Part shown: positions 25,474-35,069 of the stretch, in pieces
Layout of the letters: each line of letters starts with the position of its first letter
Numbering within the stretch: the first letter of the stretch is position 1
NCBI GenBank assembly: GCA_964496575.1
Contig: CAZCAC010000063.1
Coordinates: 1-49,357 of the forward strand
Length of the DNA: 49,357 bases
Source: CAZCAC01 sp964496575
Lineage (GTDB): Bacteria; Planctomycetota; UBA1135; GCA-002686595
Direction of reading: 5' to 3'
Program-made: the position numbers and the translations under genes
Notes under the pieces: model-generated
Told to the model about the DNA's origin: nothing
The model's database searches: none
The model's input: the letters and a program-made list of their open reading frames with translations, nothing else

Positions 25474-26316
25474 CTACCCGATCCACCCCCTGAGCCGCTC
25501 GGCCGAGAGCTTCACGTTCTCCGGGCCGGCGATCTCCAGGGTCGTGGCGCCGTCGAAGCCGATCTCGCCAAGCGCTGTGACGATCGAAGGAATGTCCACC
25601 ACGCCGTCACCGAGGGGAATCGTCGCCATGCCGCAGCCGTAGACCTTGCCGCGCTGTTCTTCCATCTCCGCGGCCATGTCCTTCCAGTGCACGTGCCGGA
25701 TGCGCGTGCCGAAGGTCTTCACGAAGTCCAGCGGCTCGGCCCCACCGAGCCAGCTGTTGCCCGTATCGAGACAGATGCCGACGGTATCCTCGTGTCCGAG
25801 GTTGTCGAGCAACTCGCCCATGGCGGACACCGAGTCGGTCACCCGTCCGTGCGGTTCGAGCAGCAGCTGGACGCCGAGCTCCTCCGCCCATCGAACGGGG
25901 GCCTGGAGCTTCTCGCAGATGGTGAAGATCTGCTGAGCGGGCGTGAGGTTCTCGCCGAACTCCGTCTTGGGGTCGCCTTCGGTGGTGATCACGTCCTTGA
26001 TCCCGAGCAGCGCGGCGAGGCGAATCGCCTTGATGATCTCGTGGGTGCCGTAGACGTCGGGGCTGGTCGGGTCGAGCAGGTTGGCGTGAGCACAGAAGGC
26101 CGTGAGCTCCACCCCGGCCGCCTCGGCCATCCGGCGGATCTTCGCCGGGTGACTGTCCAGGCTGATCGAGGCCGCGAACCCGTACTCGGCGCCGAGCATG
26201 CCGCCCTGGTGGTTGTCGGTGATGTCCGCGCAATGGATGCCCATCTCGGCGATGGCCTGGAACTGCTGGGCCAGGCCGGTGAACGGCTCGACCAGGGCAA
26301 AGCATCCGATCTTCAT
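25474..26316 (-). CDS. Sugar phosphate isomerase/epimerase-like TIM-barrel protein
   Basis: Cytoplasmic TIM-barrel protein of 280 residues from the AP-endonuclease-2/xylose-isomerase-like superfamily. Visible metal-ligand regions are LLLEPHGRV (Glu, His), GICLDTGNSWLGG (Asp), RHVHWKDM (His, Asp/Lys) and TLEIAGPEN (Glu). The family isomerises or epimerises sugars, myo-inositol derivatives or hydroxypyruvate; the substrate cannot be read here. The start at 26316 follows GAGGAGTGGAGAAG; the longer open frame to 26415 has no family similarity. Single gene, divergent from the Hsp70-TIR relic. Confidence 0.85.
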   Translation of the reverse strand: MKIGCFALVEPFTGLAQQFQAIAEMGIHCADITDNHQGGMLGAEYGFAASISLDSHPAKIRRMAEAAGVELTAFCAHANLLDPTSPDVYGTHEIIKAIRLAALLGIKDVITTEGDPKTEFGENLTPAQQIFTICEKLQAPVRWAEELGVQLLLEPHGRVTDSVSAMGELLDNLGHEDTVGICLDTGNSWLGGAEPLDFVKTFGTRIRHVHWKDMAAEMEEQRGKVYGCGMATIPLGDGVVDIPSIVTALGEIGFDGATTLEIAGPENVKLSAERLRGWIG

Positions 26317-26385
26317 CTTCTCCACTCCTCGTGTTTGTGGTTGGGTGATCATCCGCTGTGGCCACCCTGAGGACGCCATCCTACA

Positions 26386-28016
26386 GTGTCGGGGACTCTG
26401 ATACGCTCCCTCCACCGAAGTCCTCGAGTGGGGTGCGCAGATAGGTGGGATCGAACCTGCCTCGGCGTTTCCGATCGGTCTGTCGCTGCCGGGATGGACC
26501 CGAAGGAGGACAACAGCCAGGTGACGTCAGTCGCTCGTGGTGCAGCCCTGGTGGCGTTTCCGTTCAGGCCATCCCAGGGTCCGTTCGATGTGACCAAGCA
26601 GCCTGACTCTTCGCTGATGAGCACTGACCTCGATGAAGACGAGATCATTGTGCAGCGAATCACCGAGCACTCTCTTGGTGTAGGTATCCAGGATGGGCGG
26701 GTCAACAAGCTGATCGAGGTGGGAACCGGCATCCCAGTCTCCCGCAGAATGCCCATCTTCATGAATCCAGGCCCGACGGACCAGATCGATATCAAGGTCT
26801 ACCAGGGTGAGGGCGAGTTCATCCACGAGAACGACCTGATCGGCGTCGTACACCTGGGGCCCCTCGAACCCAAGCAGAGGGTCACCACAGATTCGAGCTG
26901 ACTTTCACGCTCGATGCCAGCGGCATTCTCTCGGTCATGGTCCATCACGTGAACGAGGAGAGGACGTATTGTGAGCGGCTCGAATCGACGGCGGCCGTCG
27001 GGTTGAAGGAACTCCCTTCACTCCGCGCCAAGCTGAAAGGCATGTACGATGGAGATCCACGATATGTCCATTTCGAACCTGCCAGGAATCGCGACTCGAT
27101 GGGTCGGCTCATGGAGCGGTTCACAAGGCCCGAAGAGTTGTTCGGCCCACCTGACCTGATCGCTCTGAAGGGGCAGCCTCGCCCCACCTGTTCCCACTAC
27201 GCGCCGGGCGTGGTCGATGATTGCGTGCACTTTTCCGTTTCCACGGCGGCTGTGATGCGACCTGGACAGAGCTACATCATTGATGTCTGGGCTCATCTGC
27301 AGAGGCAGCTGGCAGAGGTCAAGGAACGGGCTCTTGCTGAATCCGGAGCCGACTTTCGGATGAAGACCAAGGGGCCTGTGGAGGTGGCCCGTGGGACCGT
27401 TGTTACCGTCCGTCTTCGAATACCCGGACTTGTCGTTGAGCAGCCCGAAGACACGATTCTGTGGAAAGGAGGAATCGGCAACGCCATGTTCGTCGTACAC
27501 GTGGATGCGGGCGCGGCCGCAGGACGTCGGATTGGCTCGGCCAGTGTGAGAGTATCGGGATTGGAGATCATCCACCTCGATTTCGAGATCATGGTTGGCG
27601 AGCGCCCGACCGACGATCCGACTCGTCCCGTGGTGGCCAGGAGACATCGTCAGGCTTTCGCTTCGTATGCCAGTGACGACGAAGATGCTGTGCTCGCGAG
27701 AGTACAGGGAATACTCAAAGGGGTACCGGACCTGAAAATCTTCCTGGCAAGAAAGGACTTGCGCCCTGGCGAGCCCTGGCAGAAGAGACCCCAGGAGGAG
27801 GTCATCAGCCGAGATGTCATGTATCTCTTCTGGTCGGCTGCCGCGAGTCAGTCCAGGTATGTCGATATGGAATGGCGCATTGCCCTCGAGCACCACGGCA
27901 TCGGGTTTATCGATCCGGTGCCGCTCGTCTCACCCAGAGAGGTGCCGCCACCCAAGGAACTCGTGGATGAGATGCACTTCGACGACTGGGTCTTGGCTTT
28001 CATGAGCTCGAAGTAG
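26386..28016 (+). pseudogene. 5'-truncated, frameshifted Hsp70 substrate-binding domain - TIR domain fusion
   Basis: Two frames read as one former gene. The first (to 26901) holds the end of an Hsp70 ATPase domain (VARGAALVAF) and the start of the substrate-binding beta domain (ITEHSLGVGIQDGRVNKLIE, then VYQGEGEFIHEN). The second continues in frame zero from about 26880 with HHRFELTFTLDASGILSV, exactly the next Hsp70 segment, so one base is missing in the AGAGGGTC run near 26878-26883. The second frame then has a beta-sandwich that often precedes TIR domains (SVSTAAVMRPGQ...GGIGNAMFVVHV) and a C-terminal TIR domain (QAFASYASDDEDAVL, DLRPGEPW, YLFWSAAASQSRYVDMEW). The Hsp70 ATPase core is absent and nothing upstream supplies it. 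GC is lower than in neighbours, suggesting transfer. A sequencing error or real frameshifting is possible. Confidence 0.7.
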
Positions 28017-28299
28017 CGGACCATCACTCCGTACGCGGTGCGGCACGCCGGACACGCACTCGCCTCCGTCCCCTGTCGACCGCCCCACCATCCGTCCGGC
28101 CCACCTATCACGTAAGCCATTCCTGGCCAGTGGGTTACGGCTGCGCACCGGTTGGCGACGGCACGGGTACCGATTCCTCCGGGATCGCTGAAAGACGCAG
28201 CCTCCTCCGCTCGCATCACCTCCAGACAAACACCCGAGGCGCTGGTCACGACCGCCGTGGCGGCACCTCCACAGGCCACTAAGAAATGGAGAAACAGCG

Positions 28300-30042
28300 A
28301 TGAGTCGTTCATCCAGCGGATCCCCGCGCTACGTCATTCTCGCGCTCGCGGTGGCGCTCGTCTGGCTTTCCACAGTCACGTACGGATCGACCCGGCTCCA
28401 AGAGCGGCTTCGGCCGGAAGCTCCGCGAACCGGAGCGGGTAGTGCAACCGGCGAGGCCTGGTTCGAGGAGATCTACGAGCTCTCGCCGGAGAGCTGGGGC
28501 CGCGTGTTTCGGCTGCGGAGTCAGCCGCTGCACACGTGCGCCGAAAACAGCCGCGGGGAGTCTCCGCCCTCGCACCTCGCCGGGTTCTCATCCCCCCACC
28601 GGCCCCGCGCCCGGGCCTGCACACACCCGGCGTGTCACGGCAGGTGCCCCGTTGGCGGCGGCGAGAGTCCCGGCGCGCAGAAGTCCACCATGAGCCCGCT
28701 CGAGCTCCTCGGCCGGACCATGGATGAAGGCGGCATGGCCATGGCCGTGGCCTCCCACGGCGACACGACCTACGTGGGGACCACGGGCACTCTGGCGGTC
28801 TACGACGTGAGCGATCCTCTCTCACCGAGCCTGGTGAACGAGATCAACGAGAGCGTGTTGAACCTGGAGCGCAACGGAACGACGCTGGGCGGCATCGTCG
28901 GCTGTGGCGCGGAGCTCGCCCTCTTCGACCTGACCGACCCCCTCGCGCCGGTGGAGACCGGTCGCCTGGCTCCTCCCGACGGGTTCTTCTACACGGACTT
29001 GGCCCTCGGAACCGATGTGGCTGTCGTCATCGGGTTGGGCTTTCTCGAGTCCTTCAACTGGTGCGCCATCCTGCAGGTGGTCGACGTGAGCGACCCTTCG
29101 GCGCCAGCGTTGAAGGGCACCGTCCTGGGAGTGCTCGACTGGTACGGGGCCGTCCACCTGGAGGGGAACACGGTGTACCTCGCGGCCGGCAACGACGGCC
29201 TCTTGCTGCTGGACATCAGCGACCCCACGTACATCGATCTCCTGGCCGTCGTGCCGGAGGTCTACAGCGGCGTGCGCGGTCTCGATTACGACAACGGTTA
29301 CGTCTACCTGGCGGGCAACGGCCTGGAGGTCATCGACGTCTCGGACCCGCTGAACCCGGCGCTGGTCGGCCATGCGGGCGGGATCTACACCTCCGACGTG
29401 GAGGTCTCGGGGAACTACGCCTTCGAGGCGAACGACGACGACCTGACCCTCTGGATCTTCGACATCACCGACCCCACGGCGCCCTTCATCGACGGGGCGC
29501 TCCAGACTCAGGGCAAGGTGGCCCACCTCGACCTCGAAGGGGACCGGGCCTACCTGCCGGACTCGGTCTTCGGCCTGCTGGTGGTGGACATCGCCACGCC
29601 TACCGCGCCCCAGCTCCTGTCCACGACGCCGACCGGAGCTCGGCCCTTCGGAGTCGACGTGCAGGGAACGCGCGGCGTCGTCACCACGAACTTCGCCGGT
29701 GTGCGCACCCTGGATGTCTCGGACCCCGAGAACCCCACGGTGCTCGGCGGGTGGGTGCAGCCACCGACCACCGGCGCCAACAACACCTACCACCAGATCG
29801 GGATCGACCTCTCCGGGGACCTCGTGGTCACTGGCGACTGGGCCTGGGACGGCTCGCCGATGATGATCCATGTCTACGACGTTCTCGACCCGGCGGCACC
29901 CGAGCTCGAGGGCAGCCTGGGTTTCACCGAGAAGCGGTACCCGCCGGTGAGGCAGGTGGGAAGCCTGGTCTACACCGGGGGAGACGAGCTGCAGATCATC
30001 GACATCTCCGACCCGCAGAACCCGTTCGAGGTGCTCCCCTAG
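28300..30042 (+). CDS. LVIVD-repeat beta-propeller protein with N-terminal membrane anchor
   Basis: Extracytoplasmic protein of 580 residues. A transmembrane/signal anchor lies at about residues 11-29 (VILALAVALVWLSTVTYG). Residues about 60-130 are an odd Pro/Arg/Cys/His-rich linker. From about 145 on there are eight or more LVIVD repeats, seen as LAVYDVSDPLSPSLV, LALFDLTDPLAPVE, LQVVDVSDPSAPALK, LLLLDISDPTYI, LEVIDVSDPLNPALV, RTLDVSDPENPTVL and LQIIDISDPQNPFEV, which form beta-propeller blades. The start has GGAGAAACAGCG. Binding role unknown; such proteins are common in bacteria with complex envelopes. Confidence 0.85.
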   Translation: MSRSSSGSPRYVILALAVALVWLSTVTYGSTRLQERLRPEAPRTGAGSATGEAWFEEIYELSPESWGRVFRLRSQPLHTCAENSRGESPPSHLAGFSSPHRPRARACTHPACHGRCPVGGGESPGAQKSTMSPLELLGRTMDEGGMAMAVASHGDTTYVGTTGTLAVYDVSDPLSPSLVNEINESVLNLERNGTTLGGIVGCGAELALFDLTDPLAPVETGRLAPPDGFFYTDLALGTDVAVVIGLGFLESFNWCAILQVVDVSDPSAPALKGTVLGVLDWYGAVHLEGNTVYLAAGNDGLLLLDISDPTYIDLLAVVPEVYSGVRGLDYDNGYVYLAGNGLEVIDVSDPLNPALVGHAGGIYTSDVEVSGNYAFEANDDDLTLWIFDITDPTAPFIDGALQTQGKVAHLDLEGDRAYLPDSVFGLLVVDIATPTAPQLLSTTPTGARPFGVDVQGTRGVVTTNFAGVRTLDVSDPENPTVLGGWVQPPTTGANNTYHQIGIDLSGDLVVTGDWAWDGSPMMIHVYDVLDPAAPELEGSLGFTEKRYPPVRQVGSLVYTGGDELQIIDISDPQNPFEVLP

Positions 30043-30076
30043 ATCGCGCCGCGTGACCGGCTCGACCGACTGACAC

Positions 30077-30121
30077 GCCACTCGTGGCTCGCCACGGGTG
30101 GCGTGCCACGAGTGGCTTGCC
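30077..30121. repeat. Three tandem 12-base palindromes (REP-like element)
   Basis: GCCACTCGTGGC (30077-30088), GCCACGGGTGGC (30091-30102) and GCCACGAGTGGC (30105-30116), each of the form GCCAC-NN-GTGGC, with two-base spacers and a 14-base period, followed by a partial TTGCC. The outer two units are also perfect inverted repeats of each other. It lies between the LVIVD gene and the sulfotransferase gene, like a dispersed palindromic repeat or an attenuating hairpin. Confidence 0.8.
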
Positions 30122-30162
30122 CTGCGTCTCGGGGCTGATACAGTCACCCGGGAGAGGTATAG

Positions 30163-31242
30163 ATGAATTCGGAGACACCGGAAACGCCCGAGTCGAGCCG
30201 CCCCCCGCTCTTCATCCTGGGGTGCATGAAGACGGGGACGACCCTGCCGCTGGCACTGCTGGACGGGCATCCGGATCTCCTCGTGCTGCCGGCGGAGCTG
30301 AACTACTTCCGCTACACCGACCACCCCTCGCTGTTTCCGGAGCGGAAGTTCTGCAATGAGCCTCCGGGGGCGCAGCTGACCAGGAAGGTCCTCGACGGCC
30401 TGTACTTCCTGAAGCTTTTGAACAAGGATCGCCTCGCCAAGCTGCAGGGCGAGTACGTTTTGCGGACCCAGGACGTTCACGACTTCTCCAGCATCGACCC
30501 AGCTGCGTTCGAGGAGTGCGTCGAGCGCGGCGAGCCCGGGGCGTCTCACCGGAGCTCGTTCCTGCGCTTCTTCCAGGGGCTGCTGGCCGGAACGGGCAGG
30601 GATCCCGGAACGCTGAGCGACTATCACTTCGTCGAGAAGTCACCGCTGCAGGAGGAGTACGCGCCGCTCCTGAAGCGCTGGTTCCCGACGGCGAGGTTCC
30701 TGCATCTCGTCCGCAATCCCTACGCCACGCTGCGCGCGCTCCGCATCGTCGGGTCGAAGTCGCTGGTCAAGGGGGAACGCGTTCGCTATCCGTATCTGCG
30801 CGACCTCTGCGCGAGCATCGGACGGTCGGTTCGGCTGGGGCAGTGGGCGCAGACCTTCCTCCCGGACTACCGGATGATCCGCTACGAGGACCTCGTGCTG
30901 AAGCCCGAGGAGACGATGAGGAGCGTCGCCAAGTTCCTCGGCATCCCCTTCGATCCGGTTCTCCTGTCGCCGACCCTCGCGGGGAAGCCGTGGGGTGGGA
31001 ACAGCATGCAGGGGGACGCCTTCCGCGGGATCGAGCCGTCGGCGGTCGAGCGCTGGCGGGAGGACATCACTCCTTTCGAGGTCGCCCTGGTGAACGCGAG
31101 GCTGGGCGGAGTGCTGCGCGATTTCGAATACGAGCGCGTCGAACCCCGGTCCAGGCTGCGCACCTACCTGCCCCAGCGGCGCGAACGGCTCCTGACGTGG
31201 ATCGCCAACAGGGTGCTGCTCGGAGAGCCCGGTGAGCTCTGA
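30163..31242 (+). CDS. Sulfotransferase family protein
   Basis: PAPS-dependent sulfotransferase of 359 residues. The 5'-phosphosulfate loop is FILGCMKTGTTLPLALL at about residues 17-33, and the 3'-phosphate motif is RFLHLVRNPYATLRALR near 180-196. The later YRMIRYEDLVLKPEETM is the usual third landmark. The acceptor (sugar, lipid or protein) is not determined. Its last bases overlap the GTG start of the next gene, a flippase-like membrane protein, which suggests a role in modifying an exported glycan or glycolipid. Confidence 0.88.
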   Translation: MNSETPETPESSRPPLFILGCMKTGTTLPLALLDGHPDLLVLPAELNYFRYTDHPSLFPERKFCNEPPGAQLTRKVLDGLYFLKLLNKDRLAKLQGEYVLRTQDVHDFSSIDPAAFEECVERGEPGASHRSSFLRFFQGLLAGTGRDPGTLSDYHFVEKSPLQEEYAPLLKRWFPTARFLHLVRNPYATLRALRIVGSKSLVKGERVRYPYLRDLCASIGRSVRLGQWAQTFLPDYRMIRYEDLVLKPEETMRSVAKFLGIPFDPVLLSPTLAGKPWGGNSMQGDAFRGIEPSAVERWREDITPFEVALVNARLGGVLRDFEYERVEPRSRLRTYLPQRRERLLTWIANRVLLGEPGEL

Positions 31243-32602
31243 GTCCGGGGATGACCGCCGCGGGGTGAAGGAGTGGCTGCGTCGCCTCGCGCTCGAGCGG
31301 GCGGATCTGTACGCCCTGCTCTACCGCGCGTGGCCCGCCATCACCGGCCCAATCACCCTCCTGATCATCGCGGCGGCGTTCACGCCGGAGCTGCAGGGTT
31401 ACTACTTCACCATCACCGCCATCCTCACCCTGCAGACGCTGCTCGAGCTCGGGCTCGGCCGGGCGTTGCAGCAGATCACCAGCCACGAGTGGGCGCGCCT
31501 CACCTACGTCGACGGTGACGAGGTGGAGCTGACCGGCGACGAGGCCGCGCTCTCGCGACTGGCCACGCTGGTGCGCTTCGCCCGCGTCTGGTACGGCTGG
31601 GCTGCCGCGCTCGCCGTGCTCGGCCTGGGAGTCGGAGGCTACGCCTTCCTCGCGGCGACGAGCGAGAGCGGGCTGGTGCCCTGGGAAGCGCCGTGGGTAT
31701 TCCTCGCCGTGGTGGCGGGGCTGAACCTGCTGCTGTCGCCGGCGCTCCTGATCCTCGAAGGGTGCAACCAGGTCACCGAGGTCTACCGCTTCCGGATGAT
31801 CCAGGGGATCGCGACCCGCGTCGCGCTGTGGAGCGGCATGCTGCTCGGCGGAGGACTGTGGGCGCTGCTCCTCGAGCGGGTGCTGATGGGGCTCACCACG
31901 GCGGCCTTCCTGGTGGTGCGCTACCGCCGCCTCTTCGCGCGGCTGCTCGCTCACCCGCGGCTGCAGCCGGGCTACTGGATGCACGAGATCTGGCCGTTGC
32001 AGTGGCGCTTCGCCGCGGTGTGGCTCGCGGGTTTCCTCCCGACTCTCTTCGTTCCCGCGCTGTTCGCCTTCGAGGGACCGGTGGTCGCCGGCCAGATCGG
32101 CATGACCTGGGCGCTGGTGTCCGCGCTGCTCGCCGTGGCCTTCGCGGTGGTCCTGACCAAGATGCCACGCTTCGCCATGCACGCGGCCCGGAAGGAGTAC
32201 GAGGCGCTCGACGAGCTCTTCGGCCGATCGATACGAGGCAGCCTGCTGCTGATGGTCGCGGGCACGGCGGTCGCCGTGGGAGCCCTGGCGCTGCTGGAGC
32301 ACCTGGAGCTGCCGCTCGCCGAGAGATTCCTGTCCCCCCTGACCACGGCGGTGTTCCTGCTGGCGATCCTCGGGCAGCTCTTGAAGCACGCCATGGCGAC
32401 GTACCTGCGCGCCCACAAGCGGGAGCCCTACCTGGCGCTGTCGCTGATCGAGGCCGCGGTCACGCTGGCCGTGCTCTACCCGCTCGGCAAAGCGTACGGC
32501 GCCGAAGGGCTGGCCTGGGGCTTCCTGGTCATCGCCACCGCGACGCTGGCTCCCGCCTACCTGATCTTCCGGCGGTGTCGGGTCCGCTGGCATGCGGAGT
32601 AG
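31232..32602 (+). CDS. Polytopic membrane protein, Wzx/MATE-like flippase
   Basis: Integral inner-membrane protein of 456 residues with about 11-12 hydrophobic helices (for example WPAITGPITLLIIAAAF, VWYGWAAALAVLGLGVGG, FLAVVAGLNLLLSPALLIL and LLLMVAGTAVAVGALALL). The length and helix pattern match the polysaccharide transport/oligosaccharide flippase group, but no short diagnostic motif is available, so substrate and subfamily are unsure. The start is GTG inside the end of the sulfotransferase gene (11-base overlap), so the two are co-translated and probably handle the same glycan. Confidence 0.75.
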   Translation: MSSESGDDRRGVKEWLRRLALERADLYALLYRAWPAITGPITLLIIAAAFTPELQGYYFTITAILTLQTLLELGLGRALQQITSHEWARLTYVDGDEVELTGDEAALSRLATLVRFARVWYGWAAALAVLGLGVGGYAFLAATSESGLVPWEAPWVFLAVVAGLNLLLSPALLILEGCNQVTEVYRFRMIQGIATRVALWSGMLLGGGLWALLLERVLMGLTTAAFLVVRYRRLFARLLAHPRLQPGYWMHEIWPLQWRFAAVWLAGFLPTLFVPALFAFEGPVVAGQIGMTWALVSALLAVAFAVVLTKMPRFAMHAARKEYEALDELFGRSIRGSLLLMVAGTAVAVGALALLEHLELPLAERFLSPLTTAVFLLAILGQLLKHAMATYLRAHKREPYLALSLIEAAVTLAVLYPLGKAYGAEGLAWGFLVIATATLAPAYLIFRRCRVRWHAE

Positions 32603-32636
32603 TGGCTCGGCATCTGTTCCAGAGGTAGGCGCAGCC

Positions 32637-34916
32637 TCAGAACTCGATCTTCAGGGTCCCGGCGGCAGAGGGATCGCGCGCCGCCTGGAGGGTAAACCGC
32701 TTGAAGCCGTAGAAGGACGGCTCACCGACACGCAAGGTGTACTCCCCTTCGGCGAAGACCCACGGTCGGAACGTCTTCCCGCCGGGGCGCAGCGAGTAGA
32801 CCGTGTTCCCGTCGGCGTCGGAGACATGGAAGATCGGATCGAAGCCGGCCCCCACGGTCACCTCGGGCAGCCACGCGACCGGTGGACGCCCGTAGTTGTC
32901 GGTCTGGGCGATCGTCTTCGGCCACCCCGCGTACTGCTCGCTCTTCGGATCGGTCGGGTCGACCATCCGCGGCCAGCATTCCATGGTGATCGTCCGCGCT
33001 TTCTTGTCGAAGCGCACCACCCCGAAGCCAGGCATGCGGTCGTGCAATGCCGCTGGCTCGCGCCCGGTCTTCCGCGGGTTGGTATGGGTGTAGACGGTCA
33101 GCTTGTTGCCGAATCCGTCGTGGTAGTCGCCGGTGTGCTCCATCTCTCCGGGCACGGGATTGACCGCCGGCGTCTTCGGCGCCCACCAACGCGGCCAGAG
33201 GTTGGCGATCGAGGGCACGCAGAAACCGAACCCGGAGTCACGGAAGTCGTCGATCCCGTACTGGACGATGGTGGAGAGGTGCTGGTCGCCGCAGATGTGG
33301 AAGGCGAAGCAGCGGCGCAGGACCTCGACCGCCTCGTCCCGGGCCGTCTGCGGCCAGCCGTTCGCGTCGAAGTCGGCGTGGTAGAAGGTCTTGTTGCCCG
33401 AGTGGTAGTTCGAGGCCATCGCGAACAGCGTCTGGCTCACCACGCTCTTCATCGCGACGCCCTCCCAGTTCATCGACCAGCGCTCGAGGAACCTCATCTG
33501 CCGCTCCCCGAGGAGCTCCAGTCCGGGCAGGTCGAACTCCTCGGGATCGTAGTCGGGCTGGGCGATGTGGTCGGGGCGCGGCCCGAGCCCCTTCTCCTCG
33601 ATGCCGAGCTGCAGGCAGCCCGACTTGAACTTGCGGTCCTCGATGATCGCGAAGTCGATACCGCCCACGACCAGGCGCGTGTAGTAGACACCGATTCCCT
33701 GCTCGACCGGGGTCGGATCGAACGGGTCCGGCAGATGCGAGGTCTGTGCGCGCTCCACCATCCTCACGTACTCGGGGCTCTTCATGTAGCCGCCCTCGAA
33801 GTCGCGCTTGCAGGCCCGTCCGCTCTCCCCCCACAGGTTCGGGTGCCCGACGTCGTGGTCGTCGGGAATGGTGACCGTCGGCCGATCGCGAATGATCTCG
33901 CCGAAGGTCTCCCCGAAGCGCAGCCAGTGCTCGGTGTGCCGGTTGTGGTCGTAGACCTGGTCGCCGGTGAAGAGCAGCACGTCGGGGTCGAGCTTCGCCA
34001 CGTTCGCCGCGACGTCCGCCTTGGAGATCTGACCGCCGCCGGGCCCGGGGGAGTTGCCGGTGAAGGCGGCGGCGACAATGACCGGCTTCTCGATCGGGTC
34101 GCGGCGCACCCGGCCGCCGTAGCTCTCCTCGCCGAGGCGCACGCGGTAGCGGACATCGCGCCTCGAGTCCCACTCCTCGACGCGAAAGGGCACCGTCCAC
34201 CCCGGTAGGATCGGCGGTCTCGCCCGGTCGACCGCGATCCATTCGTCGTCGCGCTCGACCTCGAGAACGACCTCGCTCGCCGGATCACAGCGATCGGGGT
34301 AGAGCTGCGCGGTCAGCTTCAGGATCCGGTCCTGCACCGTGTAGAGCGCGAAGCAGATCGCCGGCTGCGGCTCCATCGCGGGGATCGGTCCGGTGTAGAC
34401 GCCGAGCTCGGCGACAGAGGTGAACGGCTGATCGTTCACCACCGCCAGCGACCGGAAGCGGAGGAACCGGCCCGGCGTGGCCGTGGTGAACGCGATGCGC
34501 TGCTCGATCGCCTCGCTGGCGATGCCGGCGAACTCGCCCCTCGCCACCGGCTCGCCCCAGGCCGTGCCGTCGAGGCTCACGGAGACCTCGTAGCGCTCGA
34601 CGACCCCGTTCATCCCGCCGTCCTGACGCGGCAGGTACCGGAAGCCGGTGAGCTCTCCGGCCCGGCCGAGATCGATGACGATCTCGTGTGGCGGCGGTTG
34701 CGCCGCCGGCCGGTAGGCGGTGTGCCAGAGCGTGCTCGGGTCGCCGTCGATCGCCTGGAACGCGGGCGTCGTCGCTTTCGCGGTCTCCTCGCTGCTGCAC
34801 GCGACGACCTTCCACCCCTGAGCGTTGCTCTGGGCGGTCGCGACGCCGGCGAGCAGCGAGAGGGAGAGCGCGAAGCTCACCGTCTCGCGAGGGACGCTTC
34901 TGGCCTGGTTCTTCAT
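32637..34916 (-). CDS. PhoD-like phosphatase with N-terminal discoidin (F5/8 C) domain
   Basis: Secreted metallophosphoesterase of 759 residues. A signal peptide ends near LAGVATAQS. Residues about 30-170 look like an F5/8 type C carbohydrate-binding domain (AFQAIDGDPSTLWHT, EIVIDLGRAGELTGFRYLP, FLRFRSLAVV). The catalytic PhoD-like domain has LLFTGDQVYDHN, TVTIPDDHDVGHPNLWG and FHICGDQHLSTIVQYG, supplying the Asp, Asn and His metal ligands. PhoD-type enzymes hydrolyse phosphate mono- or diesters using Ca and Fe. The start 34916 follows GGAGGATG. The frame extends upstream without similarity. Confidence 0.87.
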   Translation of the reverse strand: MKNQARSVPRETVSFALSLSLLAGVATAQSNAQGWKVVACSSEETAKATTPAFQAIDGDPSTLWHTAYRPAAQPPPHEIVIDLGRAGELTGFRYLPRQDGGMNGVVERYEVSVSLDGTAWGEPVARGEFAGIASEAIEQRIAFTTATPGRFLRFRSLAVVNDQPFTSVAELGVYTGPIPAMEPQPAICFALYTVQDRILKLTAQLYPDRCDPASEVVLEVERDDEWIAVDRARPPILPGWTVPFRVEEWDSRRDVRYRVRLGEESYGGRVRRDPIEKPVIVAAAFTGNSPGPGGGQISKADVAANVAKLDPDVLLFTGDQVYDHNRHTEHWLRFGETFGEIIRDRPTVTIPDDHDVGHPNLWGESGRACKRDFEGGYMKSPEYVRMVERAQTSHLPDPFDPTPVEQGIGVYYTRLVVGGIDFAIIEDRKFKSGCLQLGIEEKGLGPRPDHIAQPDYDPEEFDLPGLELLGERQMRFLERWSMNWEGVAMKSVVSQTLFAMASNYHSGNKTFYHADFDANGWPQTARDEAVEVLRRCFAFHICGDQHLSTIVQYGIDDFRDSGFGFCVPSIANLWPRWWAPKTPAVNPVPGEMEHTGDYHDGFGNKLTVYTHTNPRKTGREPAALHDRMPGFGVVRFDKKARTITMECWPRMVDPTDPKSEQYAGWPKTIAQTDNYGRPPVAWLPEVTVGAGFDPIFHVSDADGNTVYSLRPGGKTFRPWVFAEGEYTLRVGEPSFYGFKRFTLQAARDPSAAGTLKIEF

Positions 34917-35069
34917 GGGTTCATCCTCCGGCGGGATGATACCGGAAGATCGAGCCAGCGCTCTTCGGGCGGACACGATCCTCGTGCGCTGCGGTTCCAG
35001 GACGGGATCCGCGTCGAGGATGCGTCGTGAGCGAGTTCGGAATCCGGTCGACCGGCCCGGACGCCCCGA

